From NCBI RefSeq assembly GCF_020523605.1, contig NZ_JAJAQI010000003.1, forward strand, positions 186,001 through 250,000: 64,000 bases of DNA, written 5' to 3'. The notes under the pieces are model-generated. The model did not search any database. It saw only the letters and a list, made by a program, of their open reading frames with translations, and was not told where the DNA came from. Of the stretch, positions 46,076 to 53,563 are shown piece after piece. The translations under genes were made by a program, and so were the position numbers. Position 1 is the first letter of the stretch; each line of letters starts with the position of its first letter. The DNA is from Roseicella aerolata (lineage in GTDB: Bacteria > Pseudomonadota > Alphaproteobacteria > Acetobacterales > Acetobacteraceae).

Positions 46076-47454
46076 CGCTCCGCCTCCTCCAGTGCGGCGG
46101 CCCAGGCGCGGTCCAGGCCGAAATAGGCCAGCCGCGGCAGGAAGGCCGGGCGGGCGCGGCTGACCCGCCAGCGGACTCGCAGCCGCCCCTCGGCCTCCTC
46201 GCCCTCATGCTCCAGCGCGAAGATGTCGTTCAGGGTGAAGACATCGCCTTCCAGCCCCACCAGCTCCGTCACCTGCACCACGCGGCGCGCGCCGTCGCGC
46301 TGCCGCTCCACCTGCAGGATCAGGTCCACGGCGCTGGCGATCTGGGTGCGGATGGCGCGCACGGGCAGGCCGAAGCTGCCCATCATCACCATGTTCTCGA
46401 TGCGGGTAAGCGCATCGCGCGCGGTGTTCGCGTGGATGGTGCTCATGCTGCCGTCATGGCCGGTATTCATGGCCTGCAGCATGTCGAAGGCCTCCGCCCC
46501 GCGGCACTCGCCGAGGATGATGCGATCGGGGCGCATGCGCAGCGCGTTGCGGACGAGGTCGCGCTGCGTGACCTCCCCCCGGCCCTCGAGGCTCGGCGGC
46601 CGCGTCTCCAGTCGCACCACATGCGGCTGCTGCAGCTGCAGCTCGGCAGCGTCCTCCACGGTCACGATGCGCTCGCCATGGTCGATCATGCGGCTCAGCG
46701 CATTCAGCATGGTGGTCTTGCCGGAGCCGGTGCCACCCGAGATGACGATGTTCAGCCGGCAGCGCGCCGCCACCTGCAGGGCCTTGGCCATTGGCCGGGT
46801 CAGCGCGCCGAACTCCACCAGCTTGTCGAAATCGATCACCCGGCGGGCAAATTTCCGGATGGACATGGCAGGCCCGTCCAGCGCCAGCGGCGGGAAGACG
46901 ATATTCACGCGGCTGCCATCCGCGAGCCGCGCATCCACCATCGGGCTGCTCTCATCGATCCGGCGGCCCACCGCGGCGGCGATGCGCTGGGCGATGTTCG
47001 CCAGGTGCTGGTTGTCCCGGAAGCGGATGCCGGAGAGCACGACCTTGCCGCGCTGCTCGACGAAGACCTTGTCATGGCCGTTGACCATGATGTCCGTGAT
47101 GGTCTCGTCCTCCAGCAGCGGCTCCAGCGGGCCGAGGCCGAGCATGTCATCGACAAGGTCGAGGGCGAGCTGGCGCTGCTCCCGCGCGTTGAGCTGCAGG
47201 CGCTGTTCGGTCGCGACCTCCGCCAGCAGCCGCTCCACCTCGGTGGCCAGGCGGTCCGGCGCCATGCTGGCGACGGTCGCGGGATCGATGCGGGCGAGGC
47301 AGAGGGCCCGCAGCTCCGCCAGCGGCGCGCCGGTGGCCGGGGGGCGGGCGGCAGGCGTGGCGGCTGGGGCGACCTCCGGCGTCGGGCGTGCCACCGGACT
47401 GGGCGTCGGTTCCGGCCGGCGGCGGCCGAAGGCGGGGACGAGGGCGTTGCTCAT
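46072..47454 (-). CDS. tadA: TadA/CpaF pilus assembly ATPase
   Basis: 460 residues. It is a hexameric secretion ATPase that powers pilin polymerisation in the cytoplasm. A Pro/Ala-rich N-terminus (about 1-45) precedes the CpaF domain (LLEDETITDIMVNGHDKVFVE). Walker A ISGGTGSGKTTM is at about 238-249, followed by an Asp box (RIVTVEDAAEL), Walker B RPDRIILGECRGAEAFD and a His box (GSMSTIHANTARDAL). All key residues are intact. It overlaps tadZ and tadB by four bases each. Confidence 0.96.
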   Translation of the reverse strand: MSNALVPAFGRRRPEPTPSPVARPTPEVAPAATPAARPPATGAPLAELRALCLARIDPATVASMAPDRLATEVERLLAEVATEQRLQLNAREQRQLALDLVDDMLGLGPLEPLLEDETITDIMVNGHDKVFVEQRGKVVLSGIRFRDNQHLANIAQRIAAAVGRRIDESSPMVDARLADGSRVNIVFPPLALDGPAMSIRKFARRVIDFDKLVEFGALTRPMAKALQVAARCRLNIVISGGTGSGKTTMLNALSRMIDHGERIVTVEDAAELQLQQPHVVRLETRPPSLEGRGEVTQRDLVRNALRMRPDRIILGECRGAEAFDMLQAMNTGHDGSMSTIHANTARDALTRIENMVMMGSFGLPVRAIRTQIASAVDLILQVERQRDGARRVVQVTELVGLEGDVFTLNDIFALEHEGEEAEGRLRVRWRVSRARPAFLPRLAYFGLDRAWAAALEEAER

Positions 47455-48659
47455 CGGCGGAACCAGCCCCGGCGGGGCATGGCCTCGGCGCCGACGCCGC
47501 CCGCCGCGCGCGCCAGGGCCGCGATTGCCTCCCGCACCGGCCCGCCGGAGGATGCCGCGGGCTGGCCGAGCGTCGCCGCCTCCTCCAGCCGCTTCGGCAG
47601 GTCGGGCAGGGTGATGTCGGGCTCCAGCTTCAGCGCCTCCGCCACCTGCCTGGAGGAAAGGCCGCCCTTGCGGCCGGCACGGTTCAGCACCAGCAAGGGC
47701 CGGTGCGCCTGACCCGGCCCGGGTTCGAGTTGCAGCAGCCGCAAGGTGTCGCGCAGGCAGGCGAGCGTCGGCTCCAGCACCAGGATCCGGTGCTGCGCCA
47801 GGTCGAGCAGCGCGCGGCCGAAGCCCGCCGGGGCGAAGGGCGCGTCGGCGACGATGAAATTGTAGCGGCGGCGCAGCATGGCGGCGAGCCGCTCGGCCGC
47901 GCCGGGCGCTTCGGCCAGCGGGGCGGCCAGCGGCTCCTCCGCCGCCAGCAGGTGCAGGCGGTCGCCGGCCGGCATGGCGGCGCGCTCGACGAAGAGCTCA
48001 TCGACGCGGTCCGGATGCTCGATGGCGTTGCGCAGCCCGGGCCCGGCCTGGGCGGCGAGCAGCAGCGCCTGGATGCCGCGATGCAGGTCGGCATCCAGCA
48101 CCACGGTATGCCGCTGCGCGACCGCGCCCAGATACCAGCCGAGATTGGCCGCTATGGTGGAGGCGCCGACGCCGCCGCGCACGCCCGTCACGGTCAGCAG
48201 CCGCCCGCCCCGGGCCGGCACCGCGGCGAAGCGCCGGCGGGCCACGACCGGGCCGAAATGCTCGGCCACCATCGCCGCCGTCAGCGGCTTGTAGAGATAA
48301 TCGGCAACGCCGAGGCCGCGGGTGAGTTGGCGGTAGAAGCCGACATCCTCGCGGTCCCCCACCACCAGGACGCGCACATCGGGCTCGACCACCTGGGAGA
48401 GGTCCTCCAGTGCGGCGAGCGGCTGTGGGTGACCGGCGACATCCACCACCAGCGTCCAGGGGGTGGGCATCTCCCGCAGGGCGGCGATGGCGCGCTGGAT
48501 GTCGGCGCGACGGAACTCGGCCTCCTGCCGGATGGAGTCGGACAGGCCGGTGCGCAGCGCCTCCTCGGTCTCGGCATCCGCTGCGAAGCAGACCAGCGCC
48601 TGCCGCTCCGGCCGGTGCTGCGCCTCCTCCGGCGCCTCGGGAAAGGCATGGTCCGGCAT
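47451..48659 (-). CDS. tadZ: TadZ/CpaE pilus localisation protein with degenerate Walker A
   Basis: 402 residues from ATG 48659. An N-terminal receiver-like domain (about 25-140, with WTLVVDVAGHPQPLAALEDLSQV and RVLVVGDREDVGFYRQ) is followed by a MinD/ParA-like ATPase domain beginning LLTVTGVRGGVGASTIAANL. The deviant Walker A normally reads KGGxGKS/T; here both Lys positions are Arg and Ala (RGGVGAS), so ATP hydrolysis is doubtful. HTVVLDADLHRG and FIVADAPFAP keep Walker-B-like Asp residues. It is thought to place the Tad apparatus at the pole. ATGA overlap with the CpaD-like gene. Confidence 0.92.
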   Translation of the reverse strand: MPDHAFPEAPEEAQHRPERQALVCFAADAETEEALRTGLSDSIRQEAEFRRADIQRAIAALREMPTPWTLVVDVAGHPQPLAALEDLSQVVEPDVRVLVVGDREDVGFYRQLTRGLGVADYLYKPLTAAMVAEHFGPVVARRRFAAVPARGGRLLTVTGVRGGVGASTIAANLGWYLGAVAQRHTVVLDADLHRGIQALLLAAQAGPGLRNAIEHPDRVDELFVERAAMPAGDRLHLLAAEEPLAAPLAEAPGAAERLAAMLRRRYNFIVADAPFAPAGFGRALLDLAQHRILVLEPTLACLRDTLRLLQLEPGPGQAHRPLLVLNRAGRKGGLSSRQVAEALKLEPDITLPDLPKRLEEAATLGQPAASSGGPVREAIAALARAAGGVGAEAMPRRGWFRR

Positions 48660-48958
48660 CAGGAACCGCCCCCCGGGCCGGCGCCGGGCAGGGTGATGAT
48701 GCGGGCGACGCCGATATCCGGCAGCGGCTTCACCCGGTCCGCCCGCAGCCGCTCGATGGCGCCGGCGGCCGCGGCACCGGTGCCGCCTTCCGCGCCGGTG
48801 CCGCGCACCAGCTCGGCCGGGCGGGCGACCATGACGGCCAGGTTCTGGTCGTTCACGCCGGCCGGGCGCCATGCGCCCTCCCGCCGGTAGGGATCGAAGG
48901 CCTCGCAGCCGGCGGTCATGGCCGGCAGCAGCAGGAGCATGGGCAGGCGGATGCGCAT
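48659..48958 (-). CDS. Short CpaD-like lipoprotein
   Basis: 99 residues. A lipoprotein signal (MRIRLPMLLLLPAMTAGC; Cys18) is followed by a short region with the CpaD-like phrase VNDQNLAVMVARPAELVRG. Typical CpaD is about twice as long, so this is a minimal form or has lost the C-terminal half; a Gly/Ala-rich linker follows. Position between the secretin and tadZ genes agrees with CpaD/TadB-type pilotin genes. Confidence 0.75.
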   Translation of the reverse strand: MRIRLPMLLLLPAMTAGCEAFDPYRREGAWRPAGVNDQNLAVMVARPAELVRGTGAEGGTGAAAAGAIERLRADRVKPLPDIGVARIITLPGAGPGGGS

Positions 48959-48971
48959 GGTGCCCTCCCTC

Positions 48972-50375
48972 TCAGTTCAGGCCGAACCCGGCCTCGCCGG
49001 GCAGGCGCGGCGGCAGGCCGCGCTGCCGGGCGATCTGGCGGAACAGCAGTACGCGTTCCGCATCATAGGGCGGGACATAGCGGTCGGTCGGCGCGCGCAG
49101 CGCGGCGGCGTCGCTGCTCGGGCGGACAACATAGGGGGTGATGATGATCACCAGCTCGGTCTCGTTCCGCTGGAACCGGTCGGAGCGGAAGAGCGCGCCG
49201 AGCACCGGCATCTCCCCGATGCCGGGCAGGGCGCGGCCAAGGGTCCGGGCATTGTCCTGCAGCAGGCCGGCGATGGCGAAGCTCTGGCCGCTGCCCAGCT
49301 CCACCGTCGTCTCCGCCCGCCGCACGGTCAGCGCCGGGATCTGGATGGAGGAATTGCCGGAGGCGAGGCGCACCGCGCCCTGGTCGGTCAGCTCGCTCAC
49401 CTCCGGCCGGACGCGCAGGCTGATGCGACCCTGCGACATCACGGTCGGCACGAAGGCGAGGCTGACGCCGTACTGCTTGAACTGGATGGTGACGACATTG
49501 TCCCGCAGCGCGACGGGGATGGGAAACTCGCCGCCCGCGAGGAAGCTTGCCGTCTCGCCGCTCATCGCCGTCAGGTTCGGCTCGGCCAGCACGGTGATCA
49601 GCCGGTCCTGCGCCAGCGCATCGATCACCGCGTTCACGTCGTTGCTGCGGTTGTCGGTCGCGCGGAGGAGAAGCTGGCTGGACGGGTTCACCACATCCAG
49701 CAGCGCGTTGCGCGTCACCAGGCCGAAGGCGAAATTGCCGGAGCGGCCGAGCGCCTGCCAATCGACGCCGAGCTGCCGCGTCACCTCGCGCGAGACCTCG
49801 GCGATGCGGACGCGCAGATTGACCTGCACCTGGCCGAGCACGGTGAGGCGGTTGTCGAGCTGCTGCCCCTCCGCCAGGTAGCCGCGGGCGATCGCCGCGG
49901 CCTGCTCGGCCTCGGCGGCCGTCGCCACCTCCCCCAGCAGGGCGATGCCGTTGCCGCGGGCTTCGGCCCGCACGCGCTGGCCCGGGAGCAGCCGCGAAAG
50001 CGTCGCCTGCGCCTCCGCCGCGCCGAAGCCGGAGGGGCGCACCGTGACCTCATACTGCGCGACCGGCGCGCCCTGGCCGTCGAGGGCGGCAATGGTGGTG
50101 CGGCCCGGCGCGACGCCAAACAGGAAAAGGCTGGTCGGGCTGGCCGGCCGTACCTCCAGCACCCGCGGGTCGGCGGCGAAGACCGAACCGGCGGCGCGGC
50201 CGAGCTGCAGGATGCGCCCGGCCCCGGCCTCGATGGTCAATGGCTGGCCGGCCTGCAGCGTGGCGCTGTTCTCCTGCGTCACCTGCCGCATGGGCGGCGC
50301 GGCGGGGCGGGCGGGCGGCGCTTCCTGCGCCGCGGCGATGGCGGGCAGCAAAAGCAGTAAGCCAGCGATGCGCAT
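48972..50375 (-). CDS. cpaC: CpaC/RcpA outer-membrane secretin
   Basis: 467 residues from ATG 50375. It has a Sec signal (MRIAGLLLLLPAIAAAQ), a pilus/MSHA-like N domain (QPLTIEAGAGRILQLGRAAGSVF and a VAPGRTTIAALD segment), a BON-like region (ARGNGIALLGEVATAAEAEQ) and the secretin core (LRVRIAEVSREVTRQLGVDW, ITVLAEPNLTAMSGETASFLAGGEFPIPV, SFAIAGLLQDN, ELVIIITPYVV). It forms the multimeric outer-membrane pore for the Flp pilus. The stop of cpaB overlaps its start. Confidence 0.95.
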   Translation of the reverse strand: MRIAGLLLLLPAIAAAQEAPPARPAAPPMRQVTQENSATLQAGQPLTIEAGAGRILQLGRAAGSVFAADPRVLEVRPASPTSLFLFGVAPGRTTIAALDGQGAPVAQYEVTVRPSGFGAAEAQATLSRLLPGQRVRAEARGNGIALLGEVATAAEAEQAAAIARGYLAEGQQLDNRLTVLGQVQVNLRVRIAEVSREVTRQLGVDWQALGRSGNFAFGLVTRNALLDVVNPSSQLLLRATDNRSNDVNAVIDALAQDRLITVLAEPNLTAMSGETASFLAGGEFPIPVALRDNVVTIQFKQYGVSLAFVPTVMSQGRISLRVRPEVSELTDQGAVRLASGNSSIQIPALTVRRAETTVELGSGQSFAIAGLLQDNARTLGRALPGIGEMPVLGALFRSDRFQRNETELVIIITPYVVRPSSDAAALRAPTDRYVPPYDAERVLLFRQIARQRGLPPRLPGEAGFGLN

Positions 50376-51223
50376 CAGAAGCGGAACTCCTCGCGTTTTG
50401 CGGCGCCCTGGAAGATCTGCAGGGTCTGCGGCGGCGCCTCCGCCACGCCGCGCCCGGCGCGCAGCGCGGGGGAGACATCGCCGCCCCAGGTGATGGCAGG
50501 CATGGCTTCGGCGGTGCCTTCCCCGCCGGTGGCGGAGCGGACGATGAGCGAGAGCCGGCCGAGCCGCGTGGCGACCGCCACGCGCTCCGCCTGCTTCTGC
50601 GTCACCTCCAGCGTCACCGTGCGGACCTGCCGGTTGCCCTCCGGCCCATCGCCCATGGCGCCCTGGACCAGCGCCTGGTCGATGGCGATGACCCGCACAT
50701 CCGGCAGCACCGTCTCCCCCGCCACGCGACGATGGAGCGGCAGGCCTTCGTCGTTGATCTGCTGGGTCAGCACCACATCCACCCGGTCGCCCGGCCAGAT
50801 CAGCCCGGCGGTGCCGGAGACGGCATCGACGCCGACCGAGACCGCCCGCATGTCCGGGCCCAGCACGGCGGCGAGGAAGCCGCGATCGCCCGGGCGCAGC
50901 ACATCCTCCGTCAGCATCGGGTCGCCCTGCGGCAGGCTGCGGCGGACCATGGCGCCGAAGAGCTCGGACCGCGCCTCCCGGCTGTCCCGCCGGGCGCCAG
51001 CGGGGGCGGCATCCACCTCCATCTCCTGGCTGGCGAAATCCTCCGGCTTGATCAGGGTACCCGCGCGCAGCGGCCGCGCGGCGACCAGGAACATCGCCCT
51101 GGCCGGGGGCGGCGGCGCCTCGGCCACCGGAGTCTCGGCGGGGCGCAGGCTGACCCAGGCGACGCCGCCGAAGCCAACCAGGCCGAGCAGGAGAAGGCCG
51201 AAGAGGAGGGTGCGGAGGAGCAT
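50375..51223 (-). CDS. cpaB: CpaB/RcpC pilus assembly protein with SAF domain
   Basis: 282 residues. One N-terminal transmembrane helix (about 5-27) precedes a SAF domain: MFLVAARPLRAGTLIKPEDF and RSLPQGDPMLTEDVLRPGDRGFLAAVL (as segments). A later stretch with LIWPGDRVDVVLTQQ and RQVRTVTLEVTQKQAERVAVA matches CpaB. It is periplasmic, modifying or stabilising the secretin. Start at ATG 51223, 11 bases after tadV. Confidence 0.94.
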   Translation of the reverse strand: MLLRTLLFGLLLLGLVGFGGVAWVSLRPAETPVAEAPPPPARAMFLVAARPLRAGTLIKPEDFASQEMEVDAAPAGARRDSREARSELFGAMVRRSLPQGDPMLTEDVLRPGDRGFLAAVLGPDMRAVSVGVDAVSGTAGLIWPGDRVDVVLTQQINDEGLPLHRRVAGETVLPDVRVIAIDQALVQGAMGDGPEGNRQVRTVTLEVTQKQAERVAVATRLGRLSLIVRSATGGEGTAEAMPAITWGGDVSPALRAGRGVAEAPPQTLQIFQGAAKREEFRF

Positions 51224-51234
51224 GGCGCCGAGCT

Positions 51235-51720
51235 TCAGGGGAGGAGGGTGAAGAAAGTCCCAAGCGCGATGGCGACCGCGTAGGGCAGCGGCCCGCCGCG
51301 GCGGATGCGCCAGGCCTCGGCCCGCAGCGCGCGGGCGCCCAGGGCGGCGGGGCGCGGCGCGCCGGGCGCGGGCAGCAGCGGGCGCAGGCCGAGATAGAGC
51401 AGGCCGAGCAGGCCGCCGGCGATCGCCACGGCGAGGATCAGGCCGGGCACCGCGGCGGGCGGGGGCAGCAGGGCGCAGGCCGCCAGCAGCTTCACGTCGC
51501 CGCCCCCCATGGCGCCGGCCCGCCAGGCGAGCAGGGCGAGCAGGAAGACGAGCGCGGCGGCCAGCAGGCCGGGCGCCAGGTCACCCGCCAGGGCGCGCAG
51601 GACCAGGCCGGCCACGGCGATGGCGAGAGGGAGCGCGTTGGGGATGGTGCGCGCCACGATGTCGTGCAGCGCCGCCGTCAGCAGGGCCAAGCCGGCCGGG
51701 ACCAGGGCAAGGAGCGTCAT
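51235..51720 (-). CDS. tadV: TadV/CpaA prepilin peptidase
   Basis: 161 residues, an aspartic A24-type membrane peptidase with four to five helices. The two catalytic Asp residues are visible: Asp20 in AALHDIVARTIPN and Asp75 in GAMGGGDVKLLAA. It lacks the N-terminal methylase domain of the larger PilD, as usual for TadV. It cleaves the Flp and TadE/F leaders. It lies between flp and cpaB in the operon. Confidence 0.95.
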   Translation of the reverse strand: MTLLALVPAGLALLTAALHDIVARTIPNALPLAIAVAGLVLRALAGDLAPGLLAAALVFLLALLAWRAGAMGGGDVKLLAACALLPPPAAVPGLILAVAIAGGLLGLLYLGLRPLLPAPGAPRPAALGARALRAEAWRIRRGGPLPYAVAIALGTFFTLLP

Positions 51721-51781
51721 GGGCGGGTGGGGCGGGTGGGGCGGTGGCCGGCGGGACGGGTGGCCCCGCCGGCGACCGACC

Positions 51782-51967
51782 TCAAGTGCCGGCGATGCGG
51801 TTCGCGATGTTCTGGAACATGGCGGAGGCGTTGGTGCCGAGCGCGGCGACGGCGCCGATGATGACGGTCGCGATCAGCGCGGCGATCAGGCCGTATTCGA
51901 GCGCTGTGACGCCCTTGCGGTCGGTGACCAGGGCACGGGCGGAAAGGTAGAGCGACGTCAGGGACAT
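51782..51967 (-). CDS. flp: Flp-type major pilin
   Basis: 61 residues from ATG 51967, with a very strong AAGGAGGT site at 51971-51978. The prepilin motif DRKG|VTALEYG places the TadV cleavage after Gly19, with Glu at +5 and Tyr at +6, followed by a hydrophobic helix LIAALIATVIIGAV. The short mature pilin ends ASAMFQNIANRIAGT. First gene of the Tad operon and presumably the most strongly expressed. Confidence 0.96.
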   Translation of the reverse strand: MSLTSLYLSARALVTDRKGVTALEYGLIAALIATVIIGAVAALGTNASAMFQNIANRIAGT

Positions 51968-52146
51968 GGGACCTCCTTCATGCCGGCAGGCGGCAGTGGG
52001 TGGCGGCCCGGCGCTGGGCCAGGTCGTCCGGCAAGGGTCGGCATCAACCAAAAGCCGGTGGAGGAGTCCTATTTTTTTCGACGAGACGAAGGCAATCGAG
52101 ACTATGATTTACTTTTTTCAACATAGGGCGAAAAAGGTTTATAAAA
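51968..52146 (-). promoter_or_regulatory. AT-rich promoter region of the flp/tad operon
   Basis: About 180 bases upstream of flp, exceptionally A/T-rich for this genome (for example ATTTTTTTCG and TTTACTTTTTTC on the plus strand). Such a drop in GC marks a promoter. No convincing -35/-10 pair or CtrA half-sites could be fixed by eye. GGTTTATAAAACC (52136-52148) forms a short inverted repeat next to the upstream palindrome. Confidence 0.5.
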
Positions 52147-52165
52147 CCACAATCACTGATTGTGG
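52147..52165 (-). terminator. Perfect palindrome overlapping the transglycosylase stop; likely terminator
   Basis: CCACAATCA-C-TGATTGTGG, a 9-bp perfect stem with a single central base, followed on the minus strand by TTTTAT. The TGA stop of the lytic transglycosylase frame lies inside it. It fits an intrinsic terminator that separates that gene from the flp promoter; because of its perfect symmetry it could also be an operator for flp. Confidence 0.6.
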
Positions 52166-52931
52166 GTAGGCCCTGCGGCGCGTGGCGTGACGACCCGCGG
52201 CAGGAGGGGTGGGCCGGACCGTGGCATGGGGGATGGCAGGGCGGTCAGCCCCGCGGAGGCGACAGCGCGTGGAATGATGACCGGCACGCGCAGCGCGGCC
52301 GTGGACAGCAAGGGGGCGACCGGATCCCCACGCATCGGCATGCCGGTCGCCACGCGCAAGGCTGCGGCCGGGCCGGGCGCCTGCGCCGCCGGGGCGATGC
52401 CCTGGCCGGCGAGGTCGGCCAGCACGCGCAGCCGGTAGGCCTCGCCGCGCGCCGGCGTGGCGGAATGGTACCAGGCGATCGCCCGGCTCCACGCACCGCC
52501 CGCAGATGCAGTTGCCGCAGGAAGCGGGCGGCATAGCGGGCATTCGCCAGGGGATCGAAGGCGTCCTCCAGCGAGGCGAAGGCGTCCGGGTGGTGCAGCA
52601 GGTTCACCTGCAGGCAGCCGACATCGATGGAGCGGAGGCCGCGCGCCTGCAGCGCCGTGACGGCGGCGACGGCCTCGGCGCGGGTCGCCGCGAGCATCCC
52701 CATGCCGGCGGCGTTGAGCGCCCAGGGCCAAGGCTCGATCCGACCGGTCGCCGGGTCCCGCCTTCCGCTCTCGGTCCGGGCGATGGCGAGCAGCAGCCCG
52801 GGGGGGAGGGCGGCGTCCTGCTCCGCCCTCTCCACCGCCGTCCGGCAGGCGGTCCAATCGCCGGCGGCCGCGCCCGGGGAGGCGATCAGCAGCAGGACAG
52901 CACACAGCCAGCTTACCCTTCGGCTCATCAT
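52153..52931 (-). pseudogene. Lytic transglycosylase (SLT domain), interrupted by a frameshift
   Basis: From ATG 52931 the first frame encodes a signal peptide (MSRRVSWLCAVLLLIASPGAAA) and a lysozyme-like SLT domain with catalytic Glu in LLLAIARTESGRRD, then GCLQVNLLHHPDAF and NARYAARFLRQLH. There it leaves homology near 52500-52510. The continuation SRAIAWYHSATPARGEAYRLRVLADLAG, the normal family sequence, is in another frame and runs to the TGA at 52153. A net one-base deletion (or two-base insertion) explains this. Either the gene is broken or the assembly has an error. Transglycosylases often open the wall for pilus assembly. Confidence 0.85.
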
Positions 52932-52987
52932 TACGCGGGTATAGGGCAAGGGACTGACCAGACCGCCAATGAGAGGCCCGCCTGCCG

Positions 52988-53509
52988 ATGCCCCGTTTCC
53001 TGCGCTACGAGGATGCGCTTGCCTGGGTCCGCGGCCGCACCCGCCTGACGGCGGAGGACCTGGCCAGGGGGCTGGATGCCTCGCCGGCGACGGCCGCCAC
53101 CTTCCTGCGGCGGATGGAGGCGGAGGGGGTGATCGGGCTGGCCGGGCCGGATGGCGCGCATCCCGTGCTGGGCGAGCGCCGCCGGCGCTGGTCGGCCGAG
53201 CCGTCGCCCGTGACCTCCGACCCCTGGGCCGAGCTGGCGCGGCTGCGCGCGGAGGCGGCGGCGGCGGCGCACCGGGCGGAGGTGGCGGAGGCCCGGCTGG
53301 CCGCGCATGCCGCGCCGGGCGAGCGGATTGCGGTGCTGCGCCGGCTGCTGGTGCGGGAACTGCACCCGGACTCCGCCGCCCCGGTCGATGATCCCGGCCT
53401 GCAGGCCGCCTATGCCGAGGTCTTCAAGCGCGTCTGGCCGAGGATCGAGCGTGTCCTGGATGGCGAGCCGGACAGTGCTGCGGCTCAGGCCGGATCAGGG
53501 GGTGCCTGA
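52988..53509 (+). CDS. Winged-helix-like protein with degenerate C-terminal HPD region
   Basis: 173 residues. The N-terminal part (about 1-60) looks like a winged helix: YEDALAWVRGRTRLTAEDLARGL and ASPATAATFLRRMEAEGVIGLAGPDGAHPVL, reminiscent of the FtsK gamma domain. A coiled-coil Ala/Glu/Arg-rich centre (about 75-110) follows. The end contains LLVRELHPDSAAPVDDPGLQAAYAEVFKRVW, with the HPD tripeptide and flanking helices of a J-like domain. No family could be named. It is divergent from the transglycosylase gene and could act as a DNA-binding regulator; this is inference. Confidence 0.65.
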   Translation: MPRFLRYEDALAWVRGRTRLTAEDLARGLDASPATAATFLRRMEAEGVIGLAGPDGAHPVLGERRRRWSAEPSPVTSDPWAELARLRAEAAAAAHRAEVAEARLAAHAAPGERIAVLRRLLVRELHPDSAAPVDDPGLQAAYAEVFKRVWPRIERVLDGEPDSAAAQAGSGGA

Positions 53510-53563
53510 CCCTGGCATGGCGGCGCGGGGGGATCGGACGCACGCTCTCCGATGGCCGCTCCC

